Source: an uncultured Collinsella sp. (GTDB taxonomy: Bacteria > Actinomycetota > Coriobacteriia > Coriobacteriales > Coriobacteriaceae). From it: DNA of 38,267 nucleotides. The notes beneath the pieces are model-generated. The model saw only the letters and a program-made list of their open reading frames with translations, had not been told where the DNA came from and searched no databases. Position numbers and translations under genes: made by a program. Shown here one piece after another: positions 23,819-31,834 of the stretch. The first letter of the stretch is position 1. Each line of letters starts with the position of its first letter. Location of the stretch: the NCBI GenBank assembly GCA_902475245.1, contig CABRYP010000023.1, positions 1-38,267 of the forward strand, read 5' to 3'.

Positions 23819-25156
23819 ATGAACCAGCAGAACATCGATTACGTACTCCGCTCCGTAGAGCAGCGTGACATCCGCTTTGTGCGTCTGTGGTTTGTCGACA
23901 TTCTCGGCCGCCTCAAGAACTTTGCCATTAGCCCCGAGGACCTCGAGGTCGCTTTTGAGGAGGGTATTGGCTTTGACGGCTCCGCCATCGAGGGCTTTGC
24001 CACGCCCGAGGAAGCCGACATGCTGGCGTTTCCCGATGCTTCGACCTTCCAGATCCTACCGTGGCGTCCGAGCCATAACGGCGTTGCCCGCGTGTTCTGC
24101 GACGTGTGCACTCCCGATCGCAAGCCGTTTGCCGGCGACCCGCGCGATGCGTTGCGCCGCATGTTCTACAAGGCCGAGAAGGCCGGCTATCTGCTCAACG
24201 TGGGCGCCGAGCTGGAGTACTACTACTTCTCCGACGAGCACACCCCCGAGCCGCTCGACAACGTGGGCTACTTCGATCTTTCGGTGAGTGACGCCGCCCG
24301 CGACCTGCGCCGCAACACGGTCCTCACGCTCGAGAAGATGTCCGTGCCCGTGGAGTACACCTTCCACGCCGCCGGTCGCTCGCAGCACGGCATGAGCCTG
24401 CGCCACGCCGAGGCCCTGAGCATGTCCGACGCCATCACCACGGCAAAGCTCATCATTAAGCAGCAGGCCTACGAGAGCGGTTGCCACGCCTCCTTTATGC
24501 CCAAGCCGTTGGCGGGCGAGGACGGCAGCGCTATGTTCCTGTGCCAGTCGCTATTCGACCACGACGGCAACAATGTCTTTTGGGGCGAGGGCGACGAGAG
24601 GTACCATCTCTCTGACATCGCCAAACACTACATGGCCGGTATCCTGGCGCACGCGCGCGAGATCAGCGCTATCACTAACCCCACGGTCAACTCGTACAAG
24701 CGCATCACCACGGGTGGCGACTCCGTACCGCAGTACGCCACGTGGGGCCTGCGCAACCGCGCGAGTATGGTCCGCATCCCGGTCTACAAGCCCGGCAAGC
24801 AGCTGTCCACGCGCATCGAGCTGCGCAGTCCCGACCCCATGGCCAACCCGTACCTGGTCAACGCCGTCACGCTGGCGGCTGGTCTCGACGGCATCGAGCG
24901 CAAGCTGGAGCTCCCGCCCGAGGCAACGGCCGAGACGCTCAAGCTCACCGACCGCCAGATGCTCGAGGCCGGCTACACGCCGCTGCCGCGCTCGCTCAAA
25001 GAGGCACTCGACGTGTTTGAGGACTCGCAGTTTATGAAGGATGCCCTCGGCGAGCACATCCACAGCTTCTTCCTCAAAAAGAAGCGCGACGAGTGGCATA
25101 AGTTTGAGTCTACGATCACCGAGTGGGAGATCAAGCATTATCTGGCGAACTCCTAA
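23819..25156 (+). CDS. Glutamine synthetase type I homologue with degenerate metal sites
   Basis: A 445-residue protein colinear with GSI-alpha enzymes such as Bacillus GlnA. The beta-Grasp signature GFDGSAIEGF, the NPTVNSYKR glutamate-binding segment and RSPDPMANPYL are intact, as are metal-ligand positions Glu131, Glu133 and Glu334. However, the segment normally reading HHEVAPGQHEI is FHAAGRSQHGM here, replacing two Glu ligands (Ala184, Gly191). The ligand His of GSGMH is Phe240. Three of six Mg/Mn ligands are therefore gone, so normal catalysis is doubtful. The reading frame is intact and codon use is normal, so it is probably a functional pseudoenzyme or altered ligase rather than a decaying gene. 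A GGGGAG ribosome-binding site precedes the ATG. A GlnR-like regulator follows 50 nt downstream. Confidence 0.85.
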   Translation: MNQQNIDYVLRSVEQRDIRFVRLWFVDILGRLKNFAISPEDLEVAFEEGIGFDGSAIEGFATPEEADMLAFPDASTFQILPWRPSHNGVARVFCDVCTPDRKPFAGDPRDALRRMFYKAEKAGYLLNVGAELEYYYFSDEHTPEPLDNVGYFDLSVSDAARDLRRNTVLTLEKMSVPVEYTFHAAGRSQHGMSLRHAEALSMSDAITTAKLIIKQQAYESGCHASFMPKPLAGEDGSAMFLCQSLFDHDGNNVFWGEGDERYHLSDIAKHYMAGILAHAREISAITNPTVNSYKRITTGGDSVPQYATWGLRNRASMVRIPVYKPGKQLSTRIELRSPDPMANPYLVNAVTLAAGLDGIERKLELPPEATAETLKLTDRQMLEAGYTPLPRSLKEALDVFEDSQFMKDALGEHIHSFFLKKKRDEWHKFESTITEWEIKHYLANS

Positions 25157-25206
25157 TCGCGCTGGCTTGTTCCAGTACGATTGAGCTCATTTCCTTGGAG
25201 GTCGAT

Positions 25207-25869
25207 ATGTCCGAAAAGAGTGCCCTGTTCATGGCGCGCACGACGCGCTTCCACGAGTTTGCCCGCAGCTTGACGACCACCCTGGGTGTCGAGGTGAGCC
25301 TGGCTACCCCCGATTCGCCGACTGCGGCGCACGACTTTGACCTGCTGATCCTCGATTCCGACGGTATCCGCAGCGACCGCATCGATCAGATTGCCAAGTG
25401 GCTTGACGATCGCGGCGGCGTCCCCATGTTGGTGATTGTCGACGACGAGGCACTCGGCACCCTGCGCCTGCCGAATCACGCGCATGCCGACTTTGTATGC
25501 CCCACGGCGACGCCCAACGAGCTCAAGGCTCGCGCACAGCGCCTGATGGGCGAGGAGGAGACCGTCGCCGCCGACGATGTGCTCAACATCGATAACCTCG
25601 AGATCAACCTGGCCACCTACCAGGTGACGCTTGATGATGAGCCTATCGACCTGACGCTGATGGAGTACTCGCTGCTGAGCTTTTTGGCGACGCATCCCAA
25701 CCGTGCCTACAGCCGCGAGGTGCTGCTGCACCGCGTGTGGGGCTTCGAGTACTGCGGCGGCACGCGCACCGTCGACGTGCACATCCGACGCATCCGCTCC
25801 AAGGTGGGCCCGCAGATCGCGGCACACATCACCACCGTCCGCGGCGTGGGCTATCTGTTTAAGGACTAG
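25207..25869 (+). CDS. GlnR-like atypical OmpR-family response regulator
   Basis: A 220-residue regulator. The receiver (residues about 1-115) is degenerate: DLLILDSDG retains an Asp at the usual phospho-site, but the N-terminal acidic pair and the conserved Lys are missing, as in actinomycete GlnR. The C-terminal winged helix (about 125-220) closely resembles GlnR, with EYSLLSFLATHPNRAYSRE, GGTRTVDVHIRRIRSKVG and TTVRGVGYLF. No histidine kinase lies nearby, consistent with an orphan, non-phosphorylated regulator. A GGAGG ribosome-binding site precedes ATG 25207. Co-transcription with the synthetase homologue and the GlnR-type box upstream suggest it senses nitrogen status. It could instead be a generic OmpR-type regulator. 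Confidence 0.8.
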   Translation: MSEKSALFMARTTRFHEFARSLTTTLGVEVSLATPDSPTAAHDFDLLILDSDGIRSDRIDQIAKWLDDRGGVPMLVIVDDEALGTLRLPNHAHADFVCPTATPNELKARAQRLMGEEETVAADDVLNIDNLEINLATYQVTLDDEPIDLTLMEYSLLSFLATHPNRAYSREVLLHRVWGFEYCGGTRTVDVHIRRIRSKVGPQIAAHITTVRGVGYLFKD

Positions 25870-25873
25870 ATTT

Positions 25874-25906
25874 CCACCATAAAGGGGACAGGCACCTTTG
25901 TGGTGG
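25874..25906 (+). repeat. Short GGGG-loop hairpin, copy 1
   Basis: Arms CCACCATAAA (25874-25883) and TTTGTGGTGG (25897-25906) around the 13-nt loop GGGGACAGGCACC, followed by TTTT. It lies just after the GlnR-like gene and could terminate it. Confidence 0.85.
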
Positions 25907-26024
25907 TTTTGACGTAGGTACGGGTTCCTTTCGGGCCTGCAACAGAACTTAAGCATTCCTAAAAGATTGCGTTCTCATACACGAGCACCTGCATATTGGG
26001 GTACAACTCAACGTGAACAATGAT

Positions 26025-26051
26025 GGCCCGCCACGTGTTTGGCGGGCCTTT
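26025..26051 (+). terminator. Hairpin upstream of htrA
   Basis: Perfect 8-bp stem GGCCCGCC (26025-26032) and GGCGGGCC (26041-26048), 8-nt loop, followed by TTT. Probably a short terminator or leader hairpin immediately before the htrA ribosome-binding site. Confidence 0.65.
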
Positions 26052-26077
26052 GGTTATTTGACGAAAGGATTGCAGCT

Positions 26078-27538
26078 ATGAGCGAGAACGATTCCCAGCG
26101 TCCCCAGGATGTGGGCAATGCCGGCGAGACTCAGCAGCAGCCGCGCGTGCAGGTGGAGTCGACGCCTGCCGACGGCAACATTCCCTACGTGCAGGCCTAC
26201 GACACACAGACCGGCAAGCCGCTGGGCAGCCAGCAGGTTGTAAACAAGCACACAGTGGTCAAGACTAAGACCAAAAAGCTGCCGATCTTTATTACGGCAC
26301 TTGCCGGTTGTGCCTGCGGTGCCCTGCTGGTCATTGCGCTCATTATGAGCGGCACGCTCGATATCGGCGGCGGCAGGAACGCCGTGACGGCGGGTGCTTC
26401 GGGTTCATCGACGCAAAAGATCACCATCGACTCCGAGGACACCACGCTGGCCGAGGCCGTTTCTGCCAAGGCCCTGCCCTCCGTCGTTTCCATCACCGCC
26501 ACTTCGAGCGGCAGCCAGAATGGCTCGCTTTCGCAGTCTGCCGACGAGTCGGATAGTTCGGGCAGTGTCGGTTCGGGCGTGGTACTCGATACCGAGGGCC
26601 ACATCCTCACCAACAACCACGTGGTCGATGGTTACGACCAGTACGTGGTGACCATGGACGACGGCACCACCTACGAGGCCGAGTTCGTGGGCAACGATGC
26701 TTCGAGCGACCTGGCCGTCATCAAGCTCAAGGATGCAGACGCCTCCAAGCTCACGCCGATTGAGATCGGTGACTCTTCCAAGCTCAACGTGGGCGAGTGG
26801 GTCATGGCCATCGGCTCGCCGTTTGGCAACGAGCAGTCCGTCTCCACGGGTATCGTGTCGGCGCTGTATCGCTCCACGGCCATGAGCTCTACCAGCGGCA
26901 ATACCATCTACGCCAATATGATCCAGACCGATGCTGCCATCAACCCGGGTAACTCCGGTGGCGCGCTCGTCAACGACAACGGCGAGCTCGTGGGTATTAA
27001 CTCGCTTATCGAGAGCTATTCGGGCTCCAGCTCGGGCGTGGGCTTTGCCATTCCCGTTAACTACGCCAAGAACATTGCCGACCAGATTATCGACGGCAAG
27101 ACGCCGGTGCATCCGTACATGGGCGCCACGCTTTCGAGCGTCAACGCGCTCAACGCCCGTACCAACAAGCTGAGCACCGATAGTGGTGCGTACGTGGCGA
27201 GCGTCGTCGAGGACGGTCCCGCCGCCAAGGCCGGCATCCAGGAGGGCGATGTCATTACCAAGCTGGGCGACGACGAGATTACGAGCGCCGACGGCCTGAT
27301 CATCGCGCTGCGCAGCCACGAAGTGGGCGAGAAGGTCGAGATCACGCTCATGCGCGGTAAGGACGAGAAGAAGGTCACCGTCGAGCTGGGCTCTGACGAG
27401 GAGCTGCAGAGCCAGCAGCAGGACGACAGCGCGACCGATACCGGCAACGGCGGTATTACCGATGAGCAGCTGCGCCAGTACCTGGAGGAGCTGCTGGGCC
27501 AGCAGGGCCAGGGTCAAGGCTACGGTCAGGGCTACTAG
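26078..27538 (+). CDS. htrA: HtrA/DegP-family membrane-anchored serine protease
   Basis: A 486-residue protease for envelope quality control. A disordered N-terminus of about 65 residues precedes one membrane segment (FITALAGCACGALLVIALIM, about 70-90). The trypsin-like domain carries the full triad: His181 (NNHVV), Asp211 (SSDLAV) and Ser293 (GNSGGA). A C-terminal PDZ domain (about 345-440) contains VEDGPAAKAGIQEGDVI. The extreme C-terminus is Gln/Gly-rich (LLGQQGQGQGYGQGY). ATG 26078 with AAAGGA is preferred over the upstream in-frame codon. The catalytic domain should lie outside the membrane. Single-gene transcript with its own terminator. Confidence 0.94.
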   Translation: MSENDSQRPQDVGNAGETQQQPRVQVESTPADGNIPYVQAYDTQTGKPLGSQQVVNKHTVVKTKTKKLPIFITALAGCACGALLVIALIMSGTLDIGGGRNAVTAGASGSSTQKITIDSEDTTLAEAVSAKALPSVVSITATSSGSQNGSLSQSADESDSSGSVGSGVVLDTEGHILTNNHVVDGYDQYVVTMDDGTTYEAEFVGNDASSDLAVIKLKDADASKLTPIEIGDSSKLNVGEWVMAIGSPFGNEQSVSTGIVSALYRSTAMSSTSGNTIYANMIQTDAAINPGNSGGALVNDNGELVGINSLIESYSGSSSGVGFAIPVNYAKNIADQIIDGKTPVHPYMGATLSSVNALNARTNKLSTDSGAYVASVVEDGPAAKAGIQEGDVITKLGDDEITSADGLIIALRSHEVGEKVEITLMRGKDEKKVTVELGSDEELQSQQQDDSATDTGNGGITDEQLRQYLEELLGQQGQGQGYGQGY

Positions 27539-27564
27539 CGAGCCGCTTCGCACATATCGAGGCC

Positions 27565-27604
27565 AGAGGGGCTGTCCCATCAACGCGGGACAGCCCCTCT
27601 TTTC
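27565..27604 (+). terminator. Terminator of htrA
   Basis: Perfect 14-bp stem AGAGGGGCTGTCCC (27565-27578) and its complement (27587-27600), 8-nt loop, followed by TTTT. Confidence 0.95.
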
Positions 27605-27608
27605 TTAT

Positions 27609-27639
27609 TGATCCGTTGGGGACGGAGGAAAACGGATCA
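27609..27639 (+). repeat. Short GGGG-loop hairpin, copy 2 (different arms)
   Basis: Arms TGATCCGTT (27609-27617) and AACGGATCA (27631-27639) around a 13-nt loop GGGGACGGAGGAA. The loop aligns with those at 25884 and 35488 but the arms are unrelated in sequence. Confidence 0.8.
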
Positions 27640-27786
27640 TTTAGAGCTGATAAGAGCATGGTTTAATCGCGCGACCCACCCCGGTTCGGCGGCTGCCGAT
27701 TCGGTGCGGTTCGAAAGGGCTATTCGGCACCATGGTGACCGGTGGTACTCTAGTATCCGTTTGAAATCGAGCGAAGGAGTGCCGCT

Positions 27787-30015
27787 ATGGAGCAATCGAG
27801 CCTGTTTGGTGACGGTGTGGACATCGATGCCGAGACGCCCGCGAGCACGGATACCGCTGCACTGGCCGACGCCCATGCCCAGGCCGCCGCGCGCGCGGCT
27901 GAGTTACGCCATGAGCTCGATTACCACGCCTATCGCTACTACATGCTCGATGCGCCCGAGATCACGGACGCCGCCTTTGACAAAATGCTCGTTGAGCTGC
28001 AGGAAATCGAGGCGACCTACCCCGATTTGGTAACGCCCGACAGCTACACCCAGCGCGTGGGCGGGTACGTGAGCGAGCAGTTTACGCCGGTCACGCATAT
28101 GGCGCGCATGTATTCCATGGACGATGCCATGGATCTGGACGAACTCGACGCATGGCTCCAGCGCACCGAGGACGCGCTTGGTGCCGGCAGCGTCACCTAT
28201 ACCTGCGAGCTTAAGATCGACGGTCTGGGCGTGGCCCTTACCTACCAAAACGGCACCTTCGTACGCGCAGCCACACGCGGCGATGGCACCACGGGCGAGG
28301 ACGTGTCGCTCAACGTCCGTACCATCAAGGATGTGCCCATGCACCTGTCCGAGCCGGCGCTCGCTCACATGGGCGCCGACCGCGAGCGCGCCATCGAGGT
28401 GCGCGGCGAGGTCTACATGCCTAAGGGCAGCTTTGTTCGTCTGAATGAAGAGGCCGATGCCGAGGGGCGCGACCCCTTCGCCAACCCGCGCAACGCTGCC
28501 GCCGGCAGCCTGCGTCAGAAGGATCCCAAGGTCACGGCGCGCCGCGACCTAGCCACCTTTATCTACGCCATCGCCGATACCGATCCGCTGCACGTCCACA
28601 GCCAGCGCGAATTTCTCGACTGGCTGCGCAGCGCCGGTTTTAGCGTCAACCCCAACGTGGCCCGCTGCGCCACGCCGGCCGAGGTCCACGAGTTCTGCGC
28701 CCAGGCCCTCGAACATCGCGGTGACCTGGACTACGACATCGACGGCGTGGTCGTAAAGGTCGACAGCTTCCAGCAGCAGCTCGACCTGGGCTTTACTGCC
28801 CGCGCACCGCGCTGGGCCATTGCCTTTAAGTTCCCACCCGAGGAAAAGCAGACCGTCCTGCGCGAAATTCGCATCCAGGTGGGTCGCACCGGTGTGCTCA
28901 CGCCGGTCGCCGAGTTCGACCCGGTGACGGTCGCCGGCTCCACCATCGCGCGCGCCACACTGCACAACATCGACGAGATCCGCCGCAAAAACGTGCGCGA
29001 GGGCGATACCATCATCGTGCACAAGGCGGGCGACGTAATCCCTGAGGTCGTGGGTCCGGTGCTTGACAAGCGTCCGGCCGACAGCGTTGACTGGCAGATG
29101 CCCGAGGTCTGCCCCGTGTGCGGCAGCCCCGTGGTCCACGAGGATGGCGAGGTGGCCTACCGCTGCGTATCGATCGACTGCCCCGCACAGCTCAAGGAGC
29201 GTCTGCTCCATTGGGTGAGCCGCGGCTGCATGGACGTGGACGGCCTGGGCGACGAAATCGTCGACAAGATGATCGCTGCCGGCCTGATCCACGATGTCGC
29301 GGACTTCTACCAACTCACGGTCGACGACATCGCAGGCCTGGACACGGGCCGCGTGTACGCCAGCTCCAACAGCAAAAAGGGCGTCAAGAAGGGCGACCCC
29401 ATTCCGGTAGGCCTCAAGACGGCCGAGAAAATCATCGCCGAGCTCAACAAGTCCAAGAGCCAGCCACTCGGGCGTGTGCTGTTTGCCCTGGGCGTCCGCC
29501 ATGTGGGCAAGAGCGTGGGCGAGGTCATCGCCGAGCGATTCCTGTCGATTGACAAGCTCATCTTGGCGAGCGAAGAGGATATTGCCGAGTGCGAGGGCAT
29601 CGGTCCCAAGATTGCGGCGAGCGTCAAGCAGTTCCTGGCCGTGCCCGAAAACCTTGCCGTGCTGGAGCGTCTGCGCCAGGCAGGCCTGTCGCTCGAGGTT
29701 GACTTGGGCGCTGCGCACGCGCAAGCCGCAGCCGACGCTGGCGTGGCAGGCGAGCTCGCCGACGCTCAACCGCTCGCGGGTCTGACCTTTGTGCTCACGG
29801 GCACGCTCGTCAACCGCACACGCGACGAGGCGGGCGCGGCGCTCAAGGTGCTCGGCGCCAAGGTTTCGGGCAGCGTGTCAAAGAAGACGAGCTATCTGGT
29901 CGCCGGCCCCAAAGCGGGCTCCAAGCTCACCAAAGCCGAGCAGCTGGGCGTGCCCGTGCTGGATGAGGACGCACTCGAGCAGATCTTAGCTACTGGTCAG
30001 GTGCCAGAGGCGTAA
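27787..30015 (+). CDS. ligA: NAD-dependent DNA ligase LigA
   Basis: A 742-residue ligase, longer than the usual 670 because of inserts and N- and C-terminal extensions. Domains in order: an N-terminal Ia domain (LRHELDYHAYRYYMLDAPEI), the adenylation domain with ELKIDGLG (AMP-accepting Lys143), an OB fold, a four-cysteine zinc finger (CPVCGSP ... RCVSIDCPAQ, about 440-465), helix-hairpin-helix repeats (GIGPKIAASVK) and a C-terminal BRCT domain (about 660-742, GLTFVLTGTLVNRTRDEA). It seals nicks in replication and repair. GAAGGAG precedes the ATG. A short first stretch of about 30 acidic residues has no assigned role. Confidence 0.97.
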   Translation: MEQSSLFGDGVDIDAETPASTDTAALADAHAQAAARAAELRHELDYHAYRYYMLDAPEITDAAFDKMLVELQEIEATYPDLVTPDSYTQRVGGYVSEQFTPVTHMARMYSMDDAMDLDELDAWLQRTEDALGAGSVTYTCELKIDGLGVALTYQNGTFVRAATRGDGTTGEDVSLNVRTIKDVPMHLSEPALAHMGADRERAIEVRGEVYMPKGSFVRLNEEADAEGRDPFANPRNAAAGSLRQKDPKVTARRDLATFIYAIADTDPLHVHSQREFLDWLRSAGFSVNPNVARCATPAEVHEFCAQALEHRGDLDYDIDGVVVKVDSFQQQLDLGFTARAPRWAIAFKFPPEEKQTVLREIRIQVGRTGVLTPVAEFDPVTVAGSTIARATLHNIDEIRRKNVREGDTIIVHKAGDVIPEVVGPVLDKRPADSVDWQMPEVCPVCGSPVVHEDGEVAYRCVSIDCPAQLKERLLHWVSRGCMDVDGLGDEIVDKMIAAGLIHDVADFYQLTVDDIAGLDTGRVYASSNSKKGVKKGDPIPVGLKTAEKIIAELNKSKSQPLGRVLFALGVRHVGKSVGEVIAERFLSIDKLILASEEDIAECEGIGPKIAASVKQFLAVPENLAVLERLRQAGLSLEVDLGAAHAQAAADAGVAGELADAQPLAGLTFVLTGTLVNRTRDEAGAALKVLGAKVSGSVSKKTSYLVAGPKAGSKLTKAEQLGVPVLDEDALEQILATGQVPEA

Positions 30016-30034
30016 GGCATCGATAGCCAAATTG

Positions 30035-30074
30035 AAGAACCGCCCGGAAGCACGATGCCTTCCGGGCGGTTCTT
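30035..30074. terminator. Bidirectional terminator between ligA and the MATE gene
   Basis: Perfect 16-bp stem AAGAACCGCCCGGAAG (30035-30050) with its complement (30059-30074), 8-nt loop. T-rich sequence flanks on both strands, so it can end both convergent transcripts. Confidence 0.9.
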
Positions 30075-30168
30075 ACTTTGCTGGGGAAACGGGCACCGTG
30101 ATCTGCGTCACGTAGGTCTCTGGGTCATCGCTGATGATGTCGTCGATGAGGGCGATTTCGCGTCGCCT
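30073..30168 (-). pseudogene. Short coding-like remnant, C-terminal fragment of an unknown protein
   Basis: On the minus strand, just after the MATE stop, an open frame runs through RREIALIDDIISDDPETY and ends VTQITVPVSPAK before a stop overlapping the terminator stem. Third codon positions are G/C-rich, as in real genes of the window. No start codon or ribosome-binding site is visible and the frame is closed a few codons upstream. It looks like the surviving C-terminus of a lost gene. The family is not recognised. Confidence 0.4.
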
Positions 30169-30170
30169 CG

Positions 30171-31517
30171 CTACGCCACCAGCTTGTCAAAAGCCCCGCG
30201 CCGGTTGAGCACGATAAAGGCAATCACGCAGATGGCCGCCGACAGAATCGATCCGCACGGCGAGGCGATGCCCATGGGGAACAGCGTGTCGGAATAGGCG
30301 TTCGACAGCAGCCATGCACCGGGCACGCGAATGAGCACCACGGCCAGCACGTTGTGCGCAAAGCCGATGTAGCTCTTGCCATACGCAGCGAAAAAGCCGC
30401 TAAAGCAAATGTGGATGCCGGCAAAGATCGCGTCAAATATATAGCTGCGCATATAGCCGGCACCCGCCGTGACCACCGCGGCGTCCTTGGCAAAAAAGCC
30501 GATAAACGTCGGCGCCACCAGCCACATCAGCACCGTGATCAGGCAGCCGTACACCACCGAGATCGTCATGGCGTCTTTGAGCACCTGCCGCGCGCGGTCG
30601 CCCTTGCCCGCGCCGGCGTTTTGCGCCGTGAGCGCGCTGACGGTGGCGCCCATGGAACTCGGCACAATGAACAAAAAGCTGATCATCTTCTCGACCAGGC
30701 CCACGGCGGCGGCGTCGACGAGCCCTCGGTGGTTGGCGATGACGGTGATAAACATAAACGCCACTTGGATGCAGCCGTCCTGCACAGCCACGGGCACGCC
30801 GATCTTAAGGATGCTACCGAGCACTTCGGGCTGGGGGCGCAGGTCGCTGCGCTTGAGGTGAATGTGCGTACGGCGGCTCTTGAGCCACACGAGCGCGAGG
30901 GCCACGCTCGCCGTCTGCGCGATGACCGTGCCGAGCGCCGCGCCCACGGGGCCGAGCCCCATGTGGCCGATAAACAGAAAGTCGAGCGCGATGTTGATGA
31001 TGCACGCCACGCCGATCACGTACATGGGCGAGCGCGAATCGCCCAGGCCGCGAAAGATGGCAGAGAGGATATTGTACGCGGCGATAAAGGGAATGCCGAT
31101 AAAGCAGATACGCAGGTAGGCGGCAGTGCCTTCGACCGCTTCGGCTGGCGTGCCAATGAGTGCCACAATCTGCGGACACAGTGCGAGCAGGACAGCGGCC
31201 AGCACCACCGAGACACCCATAAAGAGCGTGATGGTGTTGCCGATGGCGGTCGCGGCGCGATCGAAGCGGCGCGAGCCCACGGCGTGGCCGACGATGACCG
31301 TCGTTCCCATGGCCAGACCCACGAGCGTCACGGTAATGATATAGAGCGTCTGCGCGCCGTTGCCCACGGCGGTGATGCCGGCGGCGCCGCTAAACTGTCC
31401 CATCATGTACAGGTCGGCCATGCCGTAGAGCATCTGCAAAAAGTACGAGAGCATATAAGGCAGGGCAAAGACCGCGATGGTCTTGAGGACATTGCCGCGT
31501 GTGAGGTCGTGTTCCAT
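30171..31517 (-). CDS. MATE-family multidrug/metabolite exporter
   Basis: A 448-residue polytopic membrane protein with about 12 hydrophobic segments. It belongs to the MATE (NorM/DinF-like) family of Na+- or H+-driven exporters. The N-terminus reads LTRGNVLKTIAVFALPYMLS, with MYGMADLYMMGQFSG and internal repeats between the two six-helix bundles (VGNGAQTLYIITVTLVGLAM in the first, VGLVEKMISF in the second). Its start, MEHDLTRGN, follows only a weak GAAAG ribosome-binding site. The promoter region carries a MerR-type palindrome with long -35/-10 spacing. Exported compounds cannot be predicted. Confidence 0.9.
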   Translation of the reverse strand: MEHDLTRGNVLKTIAVFALPYMLSYFLQMLYGMADLYMMGQFSGAAGITAVGNGAQTLYIITVTLVGLAMGTTVIVGHAVGSRRFDRAATAIGNTITLFMGVSVVLAAVLLALCPQIVALIGTPAEAVEGTAAYLRICFIGIPFIAAYNILSAIFRGLGDSRSPMYVIGVACIINIALDFLFIGHMGLGPVGAALGTVIAQTASVALALVWLKSRRTHIHLKRSDLRPQPEVLGSILKIGVPVAVQDGCIQVAFMFITVIANHRGLVDAAAVGLVEKMISFLFIVPSSMGATVSALTAQNAGAGKGDRARQVLKDAMTISVVYGCLITVLMWLVAPTFIGFFAKDAAVVTAGAGYMRSYIFDAIFAGIHICFSGFFAAYGKSYIGFAHNVLAVVLIRVPGAWLLSNAYSDTLFPMGIASPCGSILSAAICVIAFIVLNRRGAFDKLVA

Positions 31518-31558
31518 GGGCGGGCACTTTCTGGCTTGGTTCGTTTACGTACCAGTGT

Positions 31559-31589
31559 AGTGAAAACCCTACAACGATTGTAGAGTCAA
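31559..31589 (-). promoter_or_regulatory. MerR-type promoter/operator of the MATE gene
   Basis: On the minus strand TTGACT (complement of 31584-31589) is followed by 19 nt containing the palindrome CTACAA-TCG-TTGTAG (31569-31583) and then TTCACT (complement of 31559-31564). A perfect dyad inside an over-long 19-bp spacer is the hallmark of MerR-activated promoters. The -10 is weak, as expected of an activator-dependent promoter. No merR gene is in the window. Confidence 0.6.
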
Positions 31590-31668
31590 GGTTTGTGTCG
31601 GCAGTGGGGCGAAAAAGTCACGCTCCAAGCACGATGCTTTGACCCCTCCATGCCCCTCACCTAGCCTC

Positions 31669-31733
31669 AAACCATCACAACATTCGCCGTTTTTTGCCAA
31701 AATCGGGAAAAGCATCGAATGTTGTGATGGTTT
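31669..31733 (+). repeat. 65-nt palindromic element, copy A
   Basis: Perfect 18-bp arms AAACCATCACAACATTCG (31669-31686) and its complement (31716-31733), with a 29-nt centre containing AAAATCG. It lies upstream of the nuclease-fold gene and shares the arms with copies B and C. Confidence 0.92.
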
Positions 31734-31834
31734 TTCTGCCACTCGGCCGGGTGGAATCGCTTTCTTGTGCACGAAGGTGTGCGGACCCGTGGGCAGGGGA
31801 ATAAGGTTGGTTATCCGACTCCATTGGAGGGCTC

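Noticed and set aside
30354..31583. A 409-residue plus-strand frame opposite the MATE gene
   Set aside because: Arg/His/Asp/Ala-rich shadow with no hydrophobic or catalytic pattern.
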